In this document: positions 1 to 9,461 of the stretch, piece by piece
Layout: every line of letters begins with the position of its first letter
How positions within the stretch are numbered: position 1 is the stretch's first letter
NCBI GenBank assembly: GCA_025266875.1
Contig: JALLLT010000157.1
Span: forward strand, 1 to 14,286
Direction of reading: 5' to 3'
Length of the DNA stretch: 14,286 bases
From: Fennellomyces sp. T-0311
Lineage: Eukaryota; Mucoromycota; Mucoromycetes; Mucorales; Lichtheimiaceae
The notes under the pieces: model-generated
Database searches by the model: none
Told to the model about the DNA's origin: nothing
The model's input: only the letters and a program-made list of their open reading frames with translations
Translations under genes and position numbers: made by a program

Positions 1-279
1 TTATAAAGGGTAGTCTGTTATAACTGATTAGGACATAGTAACAGTATGCATCGTTGTCACCCTCTTCCTCTTACTTCATTAATATTACCCCGCAGTATTG
101 CTTATCTTATCGATATTGTATTTCATTGTCATTAGAGAGGTTGAGGTGACTTTCATACATTCTTTTTGCACTGATTTTTCAGCTAGCCAAATTAGGTAGC
201 CTTGTGTAGCTTTCACTAAATATGCAGGGGGAGACATTCTTTGAGAGCTTTTGGAAAGTTGAAGCACTCTTTTGCTAGT
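1..279 (-). CDS. Partial histone-fold protein (DPB3/CHRAC1/POLE4-like), C-terminal exons
   Basis: The minus strand from about 279 to 89 encodes a segment beginning KRVLQLSKSSQ and continuing MSPPAYLVKATQ and YLIWLAEKSVQ. This resembles the histone-fold helix pattern of the small subunits of DNA polymerase epsilon or the CHRAC remodeller (family pattern: RVK-I-h then A-hh-KATE-F-hh-LA-KS). The frame stops at 87-85, but a GT donor at 88-87 and an AG acceptor at 16-15 give a 74-bp intron after which the frame reads GLPFI to the window edge, matching the usual L-x-F-h that follows the histone fold. An acceptor-like ctag or ttag lies upstream at 285-275. No N-terminal exon or start codon is visible before the Harbinger element begins, so the 5' part is missing or displaced beyond the transposon stack. 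KATQ lacks the residue before K seen in relatives, so it may be decaying. Family assignment is by eye. Confidence 0.42.
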
Positions 280-303
280 CTAACCAGGATGATTAAAATT
301 CAT

Positions 304-317
304 GCATTATCTAACAA
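304..317 (+). repeat. Candidate left terminal inverted repeat of Harbinger
   Basis: GCATTATCTAACAA here pairs with the inverse complement of 10578-10591 (GCATTATCTTACCA) with two mismatches. Both lie just outside the outermost start codons of the two Harbinger genes. A TTAAAA run lies 5 bases outside the matching core at each end. No exact TWA duplication was seen, so this is tentative. Confidence 0.4.
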
Positions 318-391
318 TGGAATAATTCGCAGCAAAAAAGTTGATGCATACAGAAATTAAGTTTTCTTTCTTTTAAACGATTACACTCTCT
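318..391. other. Harbinger 5' leader left of MULE-1
   Basis: This stretch is pyrimidine-rich on plus from about 361 (runs of TTTC and CTCTC), like a fungal transcription start region. It is cut off from its start codon at 4541 by MULE-1. No TATA box or reading frame was seen. Confidence 0.35.
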
Positions 392-400
392 TTATTCTAC
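392..400 (+). repeat. MULE-1 target site duplication, left copy
   Basis: TTATTCTAC directly abuts the left terminus (GCATCCCC...) and recurs perfectly at 4531-4539 after the right terminus (...GGGGATGC). Nine bases is the usual duplication of Mutator-like elements. Confidence 0.95.
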
Positions 401-408
401 GCATCCCC

Positions 409-470
409 TTATTTCCTCCCGGTTGAGTTCGAAAAAATTTGATTTTTGGGGGGTGGGTGGGAGGAAATAA
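409..470 (+). repeat. Subterminal 12-bp hairpin with G-runs, left
   Basis: TTATTTCCTCCC at 409-420 and GGGAGGAAATAA at 459-470 are perfect inverse complements separated by 38 bases. The right arm overlaps a G-rich run at 448-464 (six, three, three and two G separated by single bases). It could fold as a hairpin or a weak quadruplex, or be a paired transposase-binding site. Confidence 0.7.
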
Positions 471-528
471 CAGTTGGGTAGGCGATTTGGAGAAAAAAAT
501 TTTCTTTTCCATTTTACATCATGGTGTC

Positions 529-804
529 ATGAGCAAACAGATGGCCGGCAATTCAGTAAACGACCTCGCAACAAGCTTATCGTACTCACGGCGCGAAAAA
601 GACGATTTCGTGTATAGGAAGAAAAAACGTACGAAACAACAAAAGGCTTTGCTGAGCAACTTTGAAAAAAAAACACGCGTTCATCTGAAATCTCAAACAA
701 GAAGCACTTCAATTCCGACGATTTACATTAGCATTGGACGTAATTGTGAAAGGAGATGGAAGAAGAAAGGTCATTGGGGTGACATGGGAAAGGGAACTGT
801 GTAG
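529..804 (+). other. Open frame inside MULE-1 left terminal repeat, probably not a gene
   Basis: An ATG frame of 91 codons (starting MSKQMAGNSVND), rich in Lys/Arg in its middle, has a twin at 4128-4403 on minus. The twins differ by one residue (K/E), but because the repeats are nearly identical this is not independent evidence of selection. No family is recognised and there is no Cys/His cluster. The frame also opens upstream without ATG to 439. Confidence 0.2.
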
Positions 805-948
805 CTATGTTACGCACTTACTTTGATAGAACCGTTTTCGTTTTCAAATGCATTCAGCAGCACTTTTCCTGTACGCGTACAGTAGCACGGTTTCATGCAC
901 AACAGTATCGGCGGCAACCATATGATGATGGACGAAAGATGATGGAAC

Positions 949-1335
949 CAGTGGACAACTCTTCTGGTATTGTCAGGTTACCTCGTTGGATTATCTTGTT
1001 GGATTACCTTGCTGAAGCAAACAGTTTCGTTCTTTTGATGGATCCATAGCAATATATGGTCATGGTGATATACCCTATGAACGTTCCGGCAGTATTAAGG
1101 CGTTTTGCTTCACAAGTTATCTATTAACGAAAAAAAATATCAAGCTCAACCAATAACAACTTGGTTCGGTTGAATGGGGTTTGATATGGCGTCATAGATC
1201 ATACTTTGAAGAAAGCAGCTCTATTTTTATCTAATGCATACCGAATAATAAAAACCACTTTGTGATTTCCTTCTGCGATTATGATAAACGATGTGTCCCA
1301 TTGTGGCTGAGAAGAGGTATGCTTAATAGCGGTTT
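949..1335 (+). promoter_or_regulatory. MULE-1 inner repeat remnant and presumed transposase promoter
   Basis: Non-coding. It continues diverged inverted-repeat similarity with about 3760-3983. A CCAAT motif at 1150-1154 has a counterpart in the diverged right copy, on the opposite strand near 3810-3820. I saw no clear TATA box before the start codon. Confidence 0.35.
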
Positions 1336-3511
1336 ATGAAAAGTAAAGTAACCTTAGTTACTTCCAACTACTTTACCATGAACAATGAACTTTACAACGT
1401 TAACAACATTCACTTCGCTCTCGGACATTCGACCGTACCTGGTATTCTTGCAATGCATGTCGATCACCCTGTGCATGTTCATTCCAATGATTGGAGGAAT
1501 TGCCTAACTCGCATCTCAGAATTATGTGGAAGTAAGTGCAACACGAAGCGCAAGACGAACAGCACTCCCGGTAGCAACAGCACTGTGCTGTATAGTGAGA
1601 CTTTCAACTGCCACCGTGCTGGCCACTACTCGCCACAACGTTCAGTGAGAGTCGCGCAGAAGGACAGTAAGAAGTGCGGCTGTGAAGGTTGCTTGAAAGC
1701 TACGATTTTGAGTGAACAGCCTGAAGTTTGCGAAATTCGCCTTTTGAACGACCATACGAACCATGTTCTAGGAGATTCGTTTGATACCCGCACTCTTCCT
1801 TTGACGCGCAATAACGTCGAACGGATTGCCGAGCAGCTTTGCGTTACCAGCAACTGCCGTGATATCCGCATCTCGGTTTTGCGTCAACTTGACGCAATGG
1901 ACGACCAAGAAACAGTGGGCCAGAGGAGAGTGAACTATGAAGACGTTTACAACCTCATGAACAAGGTATTTGGATAGTTTTGTGTACCGGTTGCAAAATC
2001 AAAAGATTATCTTATACTGACGATAAAAATATATAGCTTAAGACAGATCTTTTTCAGTTTAATAACGATGATATGATTTCAGCACATATATGGCTCAATG
2101 AACGCCTCGTGAACGAAAATTATGTCATCTTCCGTGGCGATCCCTCGCAGTATACACAGAGCGTTGACACTTATTCGTTCGGCTTCCTTTCGCCAGTTCA
2201 ACTTGCGCAGCTCCAGCACTCGCGTTCGGTTTGCATGAATGCTACGTATAAGATCACAGCTCGACTTGCGAATGTCATGTACAGCATTGTAATTTGCGAC
2301 CCATATACAGGATGTGGGTATCCAGTCACATATATGTTCACCAATGACTTGTCCTCTGGACCCATCCATCAGTGGTTACGTTTTCTCCATAGATCATGCA
2401 ACATGGACATCATCCATATGACGATCGATTGCAGCATTCCGGAGGTCAATGCCATCCAAGCAGTGTTTCCGGACGCAGCAATTCATTACTGTGGATTTCA
2501 CGTTGCCCAAGCATGGGCTCGAAACCTGAAGAGCAAAGTACGATTGGATGGGTCGTATTCCGCTGATGAACTACAGAAGTATCGTTATGAAATACTGGGT
2601 GCATTGAAGCAGCTGTTGTTCGAAAAGAATATTGACCAGCTCTATCGTTCAATCTAGCAATTCCAAAGCGACTTTTATGACCAAGAAGAGTTTCAGGATT
2701 ACTTCGAGACATGGTGGCTACCCGAAGAAAAGATTCGACGTTGGGCATATGCATATGCAGAACGTGACAGTAGACGTTTGATGACGAACAACTTTATCGA
2801 ATCATGGCACAACCAACTGAAAACCATGTACTTTAATCATCGGCGCAACAAGAGACTCGACCGTTTGCTTTTCATCCTTACACACGACGTCGAGTTCTAC
2901 ATGAAAAACGAACGCGAGCGGATCATGGCGTTGAATGGACGGATGGGGCCACTAGAGAACGAGCTGTCACGCCGTCGTCATTATGTTTCTCTTGTAGATC
3001 CTGAAGCTCTTGCATCGATGACTGCAATCCGGAAGGTGAACATTATAGTAGCCCAATGGTTGGTATCTGGTCAGTCAAGTCGTTTGAGGCTCGATCATCT
3101 GAGGTTTATGATGTGGCTGTCAGCGATGATATGCTTATTTTATCTTGTACCTGTGACGATTACCAGCATAGAAATGCTCCCTGTAAGCATATGTATCTGT
3201 TGGAGAAATTCACAGGCATGCAACTTCTTTTTGAAGCAGAGCGGCATAATGCGATTGAGTTGGTTGCTTACACAAACCCTGTCCAGGAAGGTGAGTTGCA
3301 AGATGCTGAAGCGATGGAGGATGTAAATGTGCAGGATCAATCCCTCCCAATTCCGAATCACACTGCAAACGATTTACAATTCGTCGAGCAATCAGTTGTA
3401 GCCCTTTACCATGATCGCGACCGGATACAACAGCTCAGCACGATTTCGCCGGAAGAGGCAGAGCGGTACGCCCAGCATGTTGAACACTTGTACAGTTTCA
3501 TGAAGAAATAA
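1336..3511 (+). pseudogene. MULE-1 transposase, broken
   Basis: Exon 1 is 1336-1965 (210 codons, phase 0) and exon 2 is 2058-3511. The 92-bp intron has donor GTATTT, branch site TACTGAC and acceptor TTTTTCAG. Residues about 88-143 form a WRKY/GCM1-like zinc finger (C92, KKCGC at 112-116, H140, H143). The catalytic core follows: the first acidic position reads MNATYK with Asn271 where relatives have Asp, then D334 in TIDCSIPE, C-x2-H at 355-358, and E458 in NNFIES. A SWIM zinc finger (CTC...CKH) follows near residue 575. Three defects: TAG at 2655-2657, the D-to-N change, and a one-base loss between about 3005 and 3065 that moves the SWIM finger into another frame. The start could also be ATG 1378. 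Inactive. Confidence 0.9.
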
Positions 3512-3983
3512 TGCAGCGTCATTACCATGGTAGACGCTCTGGTACACAACGCCGCCAATCAGCAATCTCCTTTTTTCTTTTTCACTTTAAGCTTTTATAA
3601 ATAAAATCTGTGCTTTCTATTTTCTCTGTACTAACCGTGCAACCATCTTATCTATCATAGGGGCACATCTTTTATGGGCGAGAACGCGTTAATTACAAAG
3701 TGGATTTTATTACCGGGCATGCATAAGACAAAGATAGTTCTGCTTGTTTCTGAATATAATCCATACAGCTATACCAAATTCTATCCAACCATACCAGGTC
3801 GTTATTGATTGGCCACTATGTTTTTTCTGTAGACATGTACCTTGTGAAGCAAACCATCTTTATATTGGTGGGATATCCATAACGTAAATTATCACGGCCA
3901 TGTATTGCTGTGGATCCATCAATGAAAAGAAACTGTATGTGTCAACAGAAATCATCGAGCAATATAAAAACGTTTGCCCAACA
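3512..3983 (+). other. MULE-1 3' untranslated region and inner repeat remnant
   Basis: No gene seen. From about 3760 to 3983 it shows decayed inverse similarity to about 949-1190 (for example around the GGATCCA and TTTGCTTCACAAG segments). It contains the polyadenylation motif annotated separately. Confidence 0.5.
3600..3605 (+). terminator. Poly(A) signal of MULE-1 transposase
   Basis: AATAAA lies about 90 bases past the TAA stop at 3509-3511, at a normal distance for a fungal transcript. Confidence 0.5.
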
Positions 3984-4127
3984 GTTCCATTATCTTTCGT
4001 CCATCATCATATGGTTGCCGCCGATACTGTTGTGCATGAAACTGTGCTACTGTACGGGTACAGAAAAAGTGCTGCTGAATGCATTTGAAAATGAAAACAG
4101 TTCTATCAAAGTAAGTGCGTAACATAG

Positions 4128-4403
4128 CTACACAGTTCCCTTTCCCATGTCACCCCAATGACCTTTCTCCTTCCATCTCCTTTCACAATTACGTCCAATG
4201 CTAATGTAAATCGTCGGAATTGAAGTGCTTCTTGTTTGAGATTTCAGATGAACGCGTGTTTTTTTTTCAAAGTTGCTCAGCAAAGCCTTTTGTTGTTTCG
4301 TACGTTTTTTCTTCCTATACACGAAATCGTCTTTTTCGCGCCGTGAGTACGATAAGCTTGTTGCGAGGTCGTTTACTGAATTGCCGGCCATCTGTTTGCT
4401 CAT
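4128..4403 (-). other. Open frame inside MULE-1 right terminal repeat, probably not a gene
   Basis: Twin of the frame at 529-804 with one amino-acid difference. Without an ATG it opens further, to 4508. No recognisable domain. Treated as a by-product of repeat identity. Confidence 0.2.
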
Positions 4404-4461
4404 GACACCATGATGTAAAATGGAAAAGAAAATTTTTTTCTCCAAATCGCCTACCCAACTG

Positions 4462-4522
4462 TTATTTCCTCCCACCCACCCCCAAAAATCAAATTTTTTC
4501 GAACTCAACCGGGAGGAAATAA
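4462..4522 (-). repeat. Subterminal 12-bp hairpin with C-runs, right
   Basis: Mirror copy of 409-470: TTATTTCCTCCC at 4462-4473 and GGGAGGAAATAA at 4511-4522, with five instead of six bases in the longest C-run. Confidence 0.7.
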
Positions 4523-4530
4523 GGGGATGC

Positions 4531-4539
4531 TTATTCTAC
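4531..4539 (+). repeat. MULE-1 target site duplication, right copy
   Basis: TTATTCTAC immediately follows the terminus ...GGGGATGC and is identical to 392-400. The Harbinger start codon follows at 4541. Confidence 0.95.
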
Positions 4540-4701
4540 AATGCCCACTGCTATACGCATCATCGACATGTATTTGAGTCTCGCCGCATTAGAAGCCGCG
4601 GTTCAAGAGCATGAAAATCATCTTCAGAAAGTTGCGACTCGTTGACTTATCAATTTGCGAGGCAGAGGGCATTTAGATGTCACTGTCTTGAGTGATCAGG
4701 A

Positions 4702-4710
4702 TTGCAGAAC
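4702..4710 (+). repeat. MULE-2 target site duplication, left copy
   Basis: TTGCAGAAC, repeated perfectly at 8130-8138. It lies inside the first coding exon of the Harbinger transposase (codons for Cys-Arg-Thr). Confidence 0.92.
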
Positions 4711-4815
4711 AGTGTTCATAGAAGCCGCTGAAAATTTACGAATCCCATTCCCGGAAAATAATTTACCCGGGGAAAAATTAAGAGAGTTACGTATCGGGGT
4801 AAATATTACCCGGTG
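4711..4815 (+). repeat. MULE-2 left terminal inverted repeat
   Basis: Pairs with 8025-8129. The first ~16 bases match loosely and the block from CCGCTGAAAATTTAC inward is nearly identical, including palindromic segments such as GGGTAAATATTACCC. Confidence 0.9.
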
Positions 4816-4890
4816 TTCAAGTGGCTTTTGACTTTTTTCTTTCGTGCCTGAAAAAAAGTTGCTTTTTCTTGTTCTCATTGCTACCAAACA

Positions 4891-7845
4891 ATGGCTGACA
4901 ACAACTCAACAACAACTAATACCAACGTTGCACATGAAAACGGAGGTGCATTACTCATTAGGCAACTTGCACCCAGTGAATTTCGTGTGGATAATCAATA
5001 CTATTGCACTACTGGCAGACACGTCAGACCTGGCGTTTTGTTTGCTGGTGGCGAAAGGCCATTTAAGGTCTGTTTGCCTTGCCGCCGTGTGAGACATCAC
5101 CACGAGCCAGTTAGTTTGGACTATATGACGTTTATAGACTCTTTAGGTGATGTTTATCCTATCCATGCTGATGATGGCAACGTATGTACCATCATGGTTA
5201 TCCCATGCTATATTATTTGCTAAGTTTTCAATTGACAGACGTACCAGTTCCATGGGTATATTTGCATTGAACCACATATGGAGAGTATCACCAATGATGC
5301 ATTGATTCAACGGATTATGGACGAAATCATGTCATTGGATGACTACTGTTATGTTCTCAAGAACGTTGGAACTTCTCAGTTGCAAACCAACAGATCTTTT
5401 ACTGCGTACTGCCATCGATCCCATGAAATCCAGAACCAAACGCCTAGACATCTTTGACAGCGTCTACATGCCCGCCTTCCCGAGTTCGACTGTGGTGGCC
5501 GTATAAAAGGCACTATCAAAAGGGATCTTGGCTGTGTTGAACTTTCTGTGACGCACACCGAGCATATCCAAGTTGATTCGGAACGTCAAACACTGCGCGA
5601 GTCTGTTCCTCAGGAAGTGATTGATTACATCACAAAAGAGAGCAATACTCTACATGCAGCGGACGTGTATCACAACGTTGTTACGCGTTTCCCAGCTCAT
5701 GACATAACCCGTATGCAGGTTTACTACTGGTGGGGCGTGTCCTTCCAAGACCAATATCGGCTGCATGATGATCAAGTCGTTTCCTCGCGAATGCTCCTTG
5801 AACGACATCACGAAAATGGCTTCCATGAGGTATGTAGAAGAGCGTTTCTTACTAATGACAAGCCTTGTTTTTGCTTTACAAGCTAGAAATAGGCGTAGAA
5901 TAGTGGTATAAAAGTCTCATGCAATTATAATAAAATTAGGTGTATTGGAGACATGATTTTCATGCTGTTGCATTTGGTTTCATTACCCCGTTTTTTAACA
6001 CTCTGGTTGGATGCGAACATGTGGAAGAGTACTGTATTGATTCCACCTTCAAAACAAACCGCCTTGGATGCGAGCTCTATGGCATCATTGCCAACGTTAA
6101 TGGTGTGGGATTTCCGATCGGCTACCTTGTGTATACCTCGTTCGCTGGACACCCTCCACTCACCAAGACCGACACGCTGAAAGGGTTCTTTCGCGCACTG
6201 AAGGCCCGCGGCTTCAATCCGACGTTCATGTTTTCATATAAGGACCAAGCCCAGATTAGCGCTATCACAGACATTCTGGAAGGAAGCCATCTACGATTGT
6301 GCCTTTGGCATTTGCAACGCCAGATTGATCGTAAGCTGTCACAGCGAAGATCCAATTCGCTCTCAACGAGCTATGTTCCAAGTGTCGCGCCGGAAGAATT
6401 TCCTTTCATTGGCGATGACTTCAATCCGTCCATCGGAGGCCGTGGCAATGGTGTGATCTGTCAGCAGCAATATCGCGATAGGATTGTTGCAATTGTGACT
6501 AAACACTATCATATGCATCCACTGATTCCAGATGGTATGGACATATTCGCCTTACGTGTTATGTATTCTTCGTTGCTAACATTCTCTAATATCACTCTAT
6601 TTTTTTCTTAAAAAAAAACGACTAATATCACTTATATAGGAGCGCAACGACGTACATCTGAAGAAATCTTTCAGTATGCCGCAAGGGAAATGTATGATTA
6701 TTGTCGTGAAAACGGGTTGATCGATGCATGGGCCTACCTATACCGCCAATGGTACACCAGAAGTCGCTGGAATCAATGGGCACGAAGCGTGATTCCTGAC
6801 AGGATTCCTGCAGGAAAAACCACTATGTTCATTGAGGCACATTGGAAGGTATTGAAGCGCAACTACCTATATCGCCGGCCCAATGCACGATTGAACATGC
6901 TGGTATATGTCATCATTGCGAAGTATGTACCTAGCTTGTGCCATAAATTCATGAAGGACACCGTTCGCTCTCGTGAGGCCACTAGATGGGAGCGAAAGTT
7001 TGTCGCTGAATGGAAAAAGTGCTATAATGCACTTCGAACAGCTGATCAGGATTACTGGGAGACATTCCAGACATCAGTTACGGGATGGACATGTGGCTGT
7101 AGAAGCTACTTATATAGCCCTTTCTTGCTATGCAAGCATCTCGTGAGAAATGCAGGTTGGGGAAATTTGCTGTTCGTCAACATTTCATTCAACGGAAGAG
7201 TACCCCTCCATTTCTTTTCATACACGATTCGGTAATGAGAAACATGGTATTGCTTGCTTACATTATTGATATTGAACACTTTTTCAGCCTACGCAGCTTG
7301 CTGAGAACGTTTTTCGTGATATGGATGTGGCTGCAAACTTACAGCCTCCACCTCTCATCGCCAACAGAGCCGCGGTTGCCACCACCAATAATGCCACTGA
7401 AACGGATATAAACACTGCTGCCGACCCCATCGTTATTGTCATCGATATCTCTGACGATGAAAACGAAAACCAAGAATACGACGACTTGCCGATTCCCTCA
7501 AATGCTGCCCCCACAAATCTCACCATCCTTTTGGACCAACAGCGTGAGCGTTTACAACTAGAACTGCAGATGCAAGCTCATAGGGAACGGCAACGTCAGC
7601 TACAACGCTGAGAAGAGCAGTTGCAACAGCAACTACAAGAAGTACGACGACAAAGAGAGATTACAGATCGGCGGTTCAACACCGCAGTTGATAACTATAG
7701 ATTGCATATTACTGACGAGCAGAACGATCGCTTTCAACAAGCGATTGATCAAGATCGTGTTGACACTTTTCTCGCTGATGTGATCCGCCACCGCCGTAGA
7801 AGAACTATGCCAACTACATATGGCGAAACCAATCATAATACGTGA
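4891..7845 (+). pseudogene. MULE-2 transposase, broken, with SUMO-interaction-like C terminus
   Basis: Exons 4891-5181, 5239-5829, 5940-6534, 6640-7231 and 7288-7845, about 875 codons; introns of 57, 110, 105 and 56 bp join in phase. The start ATG has a good context (A at -3, G at +4). N-terminal Cys pairs include CLPC; a WRKY/GCM1-like zinc finger (AYCHRS ... DCGG ... THTEH) follows. The catalytic triad is intact: D328 (CIDSTFKTN), D396 (SYKDQAQISAI), C-x2-H in CLWHLQ, E558 (FIEAHWKVLKR). A SWIM finger (CGC...CKH) lies at about residues 644-660. The last exon has a hydrophobic-acidic motif (VIVIDISDDENE) and a Gln/Arg-rich coiled coil. Defects: TGA 5455-5457 inside the zinc finger, a one-base loss between about 7141 and 7175, and TGA 7609-7611. 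Terminal stop is TGA 7843-7845. Confidence 0.9.
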
Positions 7846-8024
7846 CATGCATAGTTTTTTTTTTAAAGTTTTTCGATATAACCTTTTCTTTTTCTTACCT
7901 TTAAATTGTTATAAATATTATATACTTCTTCTTATTTCTTAAGCTTATGTGTCACAGAATATATTTTGAATTATATACTTATTTTTAAAAAATATCTATA
8001 GCTATCACTTACTTCCATCCATTT
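7846..8024 (+). other. MULE-2 3' region, AT-rich, non-coding
   Basis: Only AT-rich sequence with a T run at about 7855-7864. No canonical AATAAA was seen. It presumably holds the transposase 3' end. Confidence 0.4.
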
Positions 8025-8129
8025 CACTGGGTAATATTTACCCCGATACGTAACTCTCTCAATTTTTTCCCGGGTAAATTATTTTCCGGGAATGGGATTT
8101 GTAAATTTTCAGCGGTCCCTATGGCACGT
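8025..8129 (-). repeat. MULE-2 right terminal inverted repeat
   Basis: Inverse complement of 4711-4815, the same 105-bp length. Two of its differences are CpA here against CpG in the left copy (TTTACA versus TTTACG, and CCCAGTG versus CCCGGTG, in left-copy orientation). Confidence 0.9.
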
Positions 8130-8138
8130 TTGCAGAAC
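8130..8138 (+). repeat. MULE-2 target site duplication, right copy
   Basis: TTGCAGAAC, identical to 4702-4710; the Harbinger coding frame resumes directly after it. Confidence 0.92.
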
Positions 8139-9371
8139 GCTGTTTCGCTTCACTTCAGCATAGGAAAGCAATACATATATGGATTTTACTGATAATTGAT
8201 TATAACACGTGTATATATGTATATATTAGATCGCTGTATTAGTGGACATTCTTGGTTTTGGAGAATTTATGAGGTTTCACGAAAACACTCGCTGGCAGTT
8301 CGCAGTTCCAAGCATGGAGGCAATAGCCATAATGCTTCGCCGTCTTGCGTATCCTGCGCGGTTGGTCGATCTAGTTCCGTTGTTTGGCCGCGACCAAGAT
8401 TCTATCAGCAGAATATTTAACGGTATGATAACATGCATTTATGATACCTTTGGTACAGCACTTGAATTCGACGAATATCATTTTCGGCCTGAGAATCTTA
8501 GGCGCTTTAGCCGTGTTATTCGTGAAGCAGGTGAGATAATTGAATACAGTCTAGATGGACACACCTATAATTATAAACCACATGGTAAACATATATTGTA
8601 TTTTAAACTTTAATATTATTATTAGGCTCCGGATACCGAGATGTTGTTGGCTTTATCGATGGAACACTTAATGCCATAGCACGACCTATCGATTTTCAAG
8701 AGATAGTGTACAATGGCCATGCGGTATATATATATATATCAATGAATTGGAAAACTAAATTTAAACATGAATGTAAACCTTGTAGCGTGAACATGGTCTT
8801 AAGTACCAGGCGGTGGTAGCTCCTGATGGTATAACAGCGAGTATCATCGGACCATTTGCTGGCGCAATGCACGACCAAAACCTATATGATACAAGTGGTT
8901 TGGATCGCATAATGCAACAGCACTTTGACTTTCGTGATCGTGGCGGTCGATGCTACTATTTGTATGGTGATCCAGCATACAGACAGACATACCATATAAC
9001 TCGTTCGATTGCAGGTTATACATCTATTTTATCGCTTTATAGGTTAATGCTCATATCATACGTTTTCCGCATTAGCAAACGGCAATAATCCTGCTGAGAC
9101 CTGTGCTATTCAAGATCTGAACCATGCCATGAATAGCCTACGAATCTGCGTCGAATGGGAGTTTGGACATACCGCCACTCAATTTGCTTATTTGAAGTAC
9201 AGACCTGGCTAGAAGCTTCTATTGAGCCCAGTCGGTAGCTACTATGTAGTAGCTACTTTTCTGAAAAACTTGCAAGTCTGTTTGAATGGCGGTAACCAGA
9301 CCAGCCATCACTTCGGCATTTCCCTACCGACCATATATGAGTATGTCGATGGACTGCTGCGCAACCGCAGA

Positions 9372-9461
9372 CAACAGCAGCAACAACAGCAGCGACAACA
9401 ACAGCGACAGCAACAGGAACAGGAACAAGAGCAGCAACAGGAGTAGCAACAACAACAAGAA
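9372..9461 (+). repeat. CAG/CAA-type repeat encoding poly-Gln tail of Harbinger transposase
   Basis: About 30 codons of CAG, CAA, CGA and GAA/GAG give a Gln-rich tail with Arg and Glu interruptions. One codon at 9444 is TAG, probably from CAG. Such tracts expand and contract by slippage. Confidence 0.75.

Larger units (their letters stand above)
401..948 (+). repeat. MULE-1 left terminal inverted repeat
   Basis: It is the inverse complement of 3984-4530. Positions 401-804 are nearly identical to 4128-4530. From 805 inward several differences appear, mostly CpG here versus TpG or CpA in the right copy. Confidence 0.93.
401..4530 (+). mobile_element. MULE-1, Mutator-like element with long terminal repeats
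   Basis: A 4130-bp element bounded by long inverted repeats (401-948 and 3984-4530) and flanked by a perfect 9-bp duplication. It contains one broken MULE transposase gene (1336-3511). The outer 404 bp of the two repeats differ at only two places as read by eye (a G6/G5 run and one substitution). Similarity decays inward and is still traceable to about 1190 and about 3760. It lies 10 bases upstream of the Harbinger start codon, so it inserted after Harbinger. Non-autonomous as it stands. Confidence 0.94.
3984..4530 (-). repeat. MULE-1 right terminal inverted repeat
   Basis: Inverse complement of 401-948. In the inner part (3984-4127) this copy carries TpG or CpA at several places where the left copy has CpG, which suggests the right inner part has lost methylatable sites. 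Confidence 0.93.
4711..8129 (+). mobile_element. MULE-2, Mutator-like element inside Harbinger transposase
   Basis: A 3419-bp element with 105-bp inverted repeats at each end (4711-4815 and 8025-8129), a perfect 9-bp duplication and one five-exon MULE transposase. Joining the flanks through one duplication copy restores the Harbinger frame, which independently confirms both boundaries. It is unrelated in terminal sequence to MULE-1 and its transposase is of a different MULE lineage. Confidence 0.93.

Noticed and set aside
448..464. Canonical three-tier G-quadruplex
   Set aside because: There are only three clear G3 runs plus a GG; six Gs cannot give two G3 runs with a loop. At best a two-tier structure.
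2446..2754. Minus-strand frame of 102 codons
   Set aside because: Antisense of the MULE-1 catalytic region.
5448..5548. A separate gene starting at the GTG at 5548 in MULE-2
   Set aside because: The frame is continuous with the upstream exon except for the TGA at 5455, and the zinc-finger residues span the break.
8724..8742. TA microsatellite as an independent element
   Set aside because: A short TA run at the start of a Harbinger intron; ordinary simple sequence.
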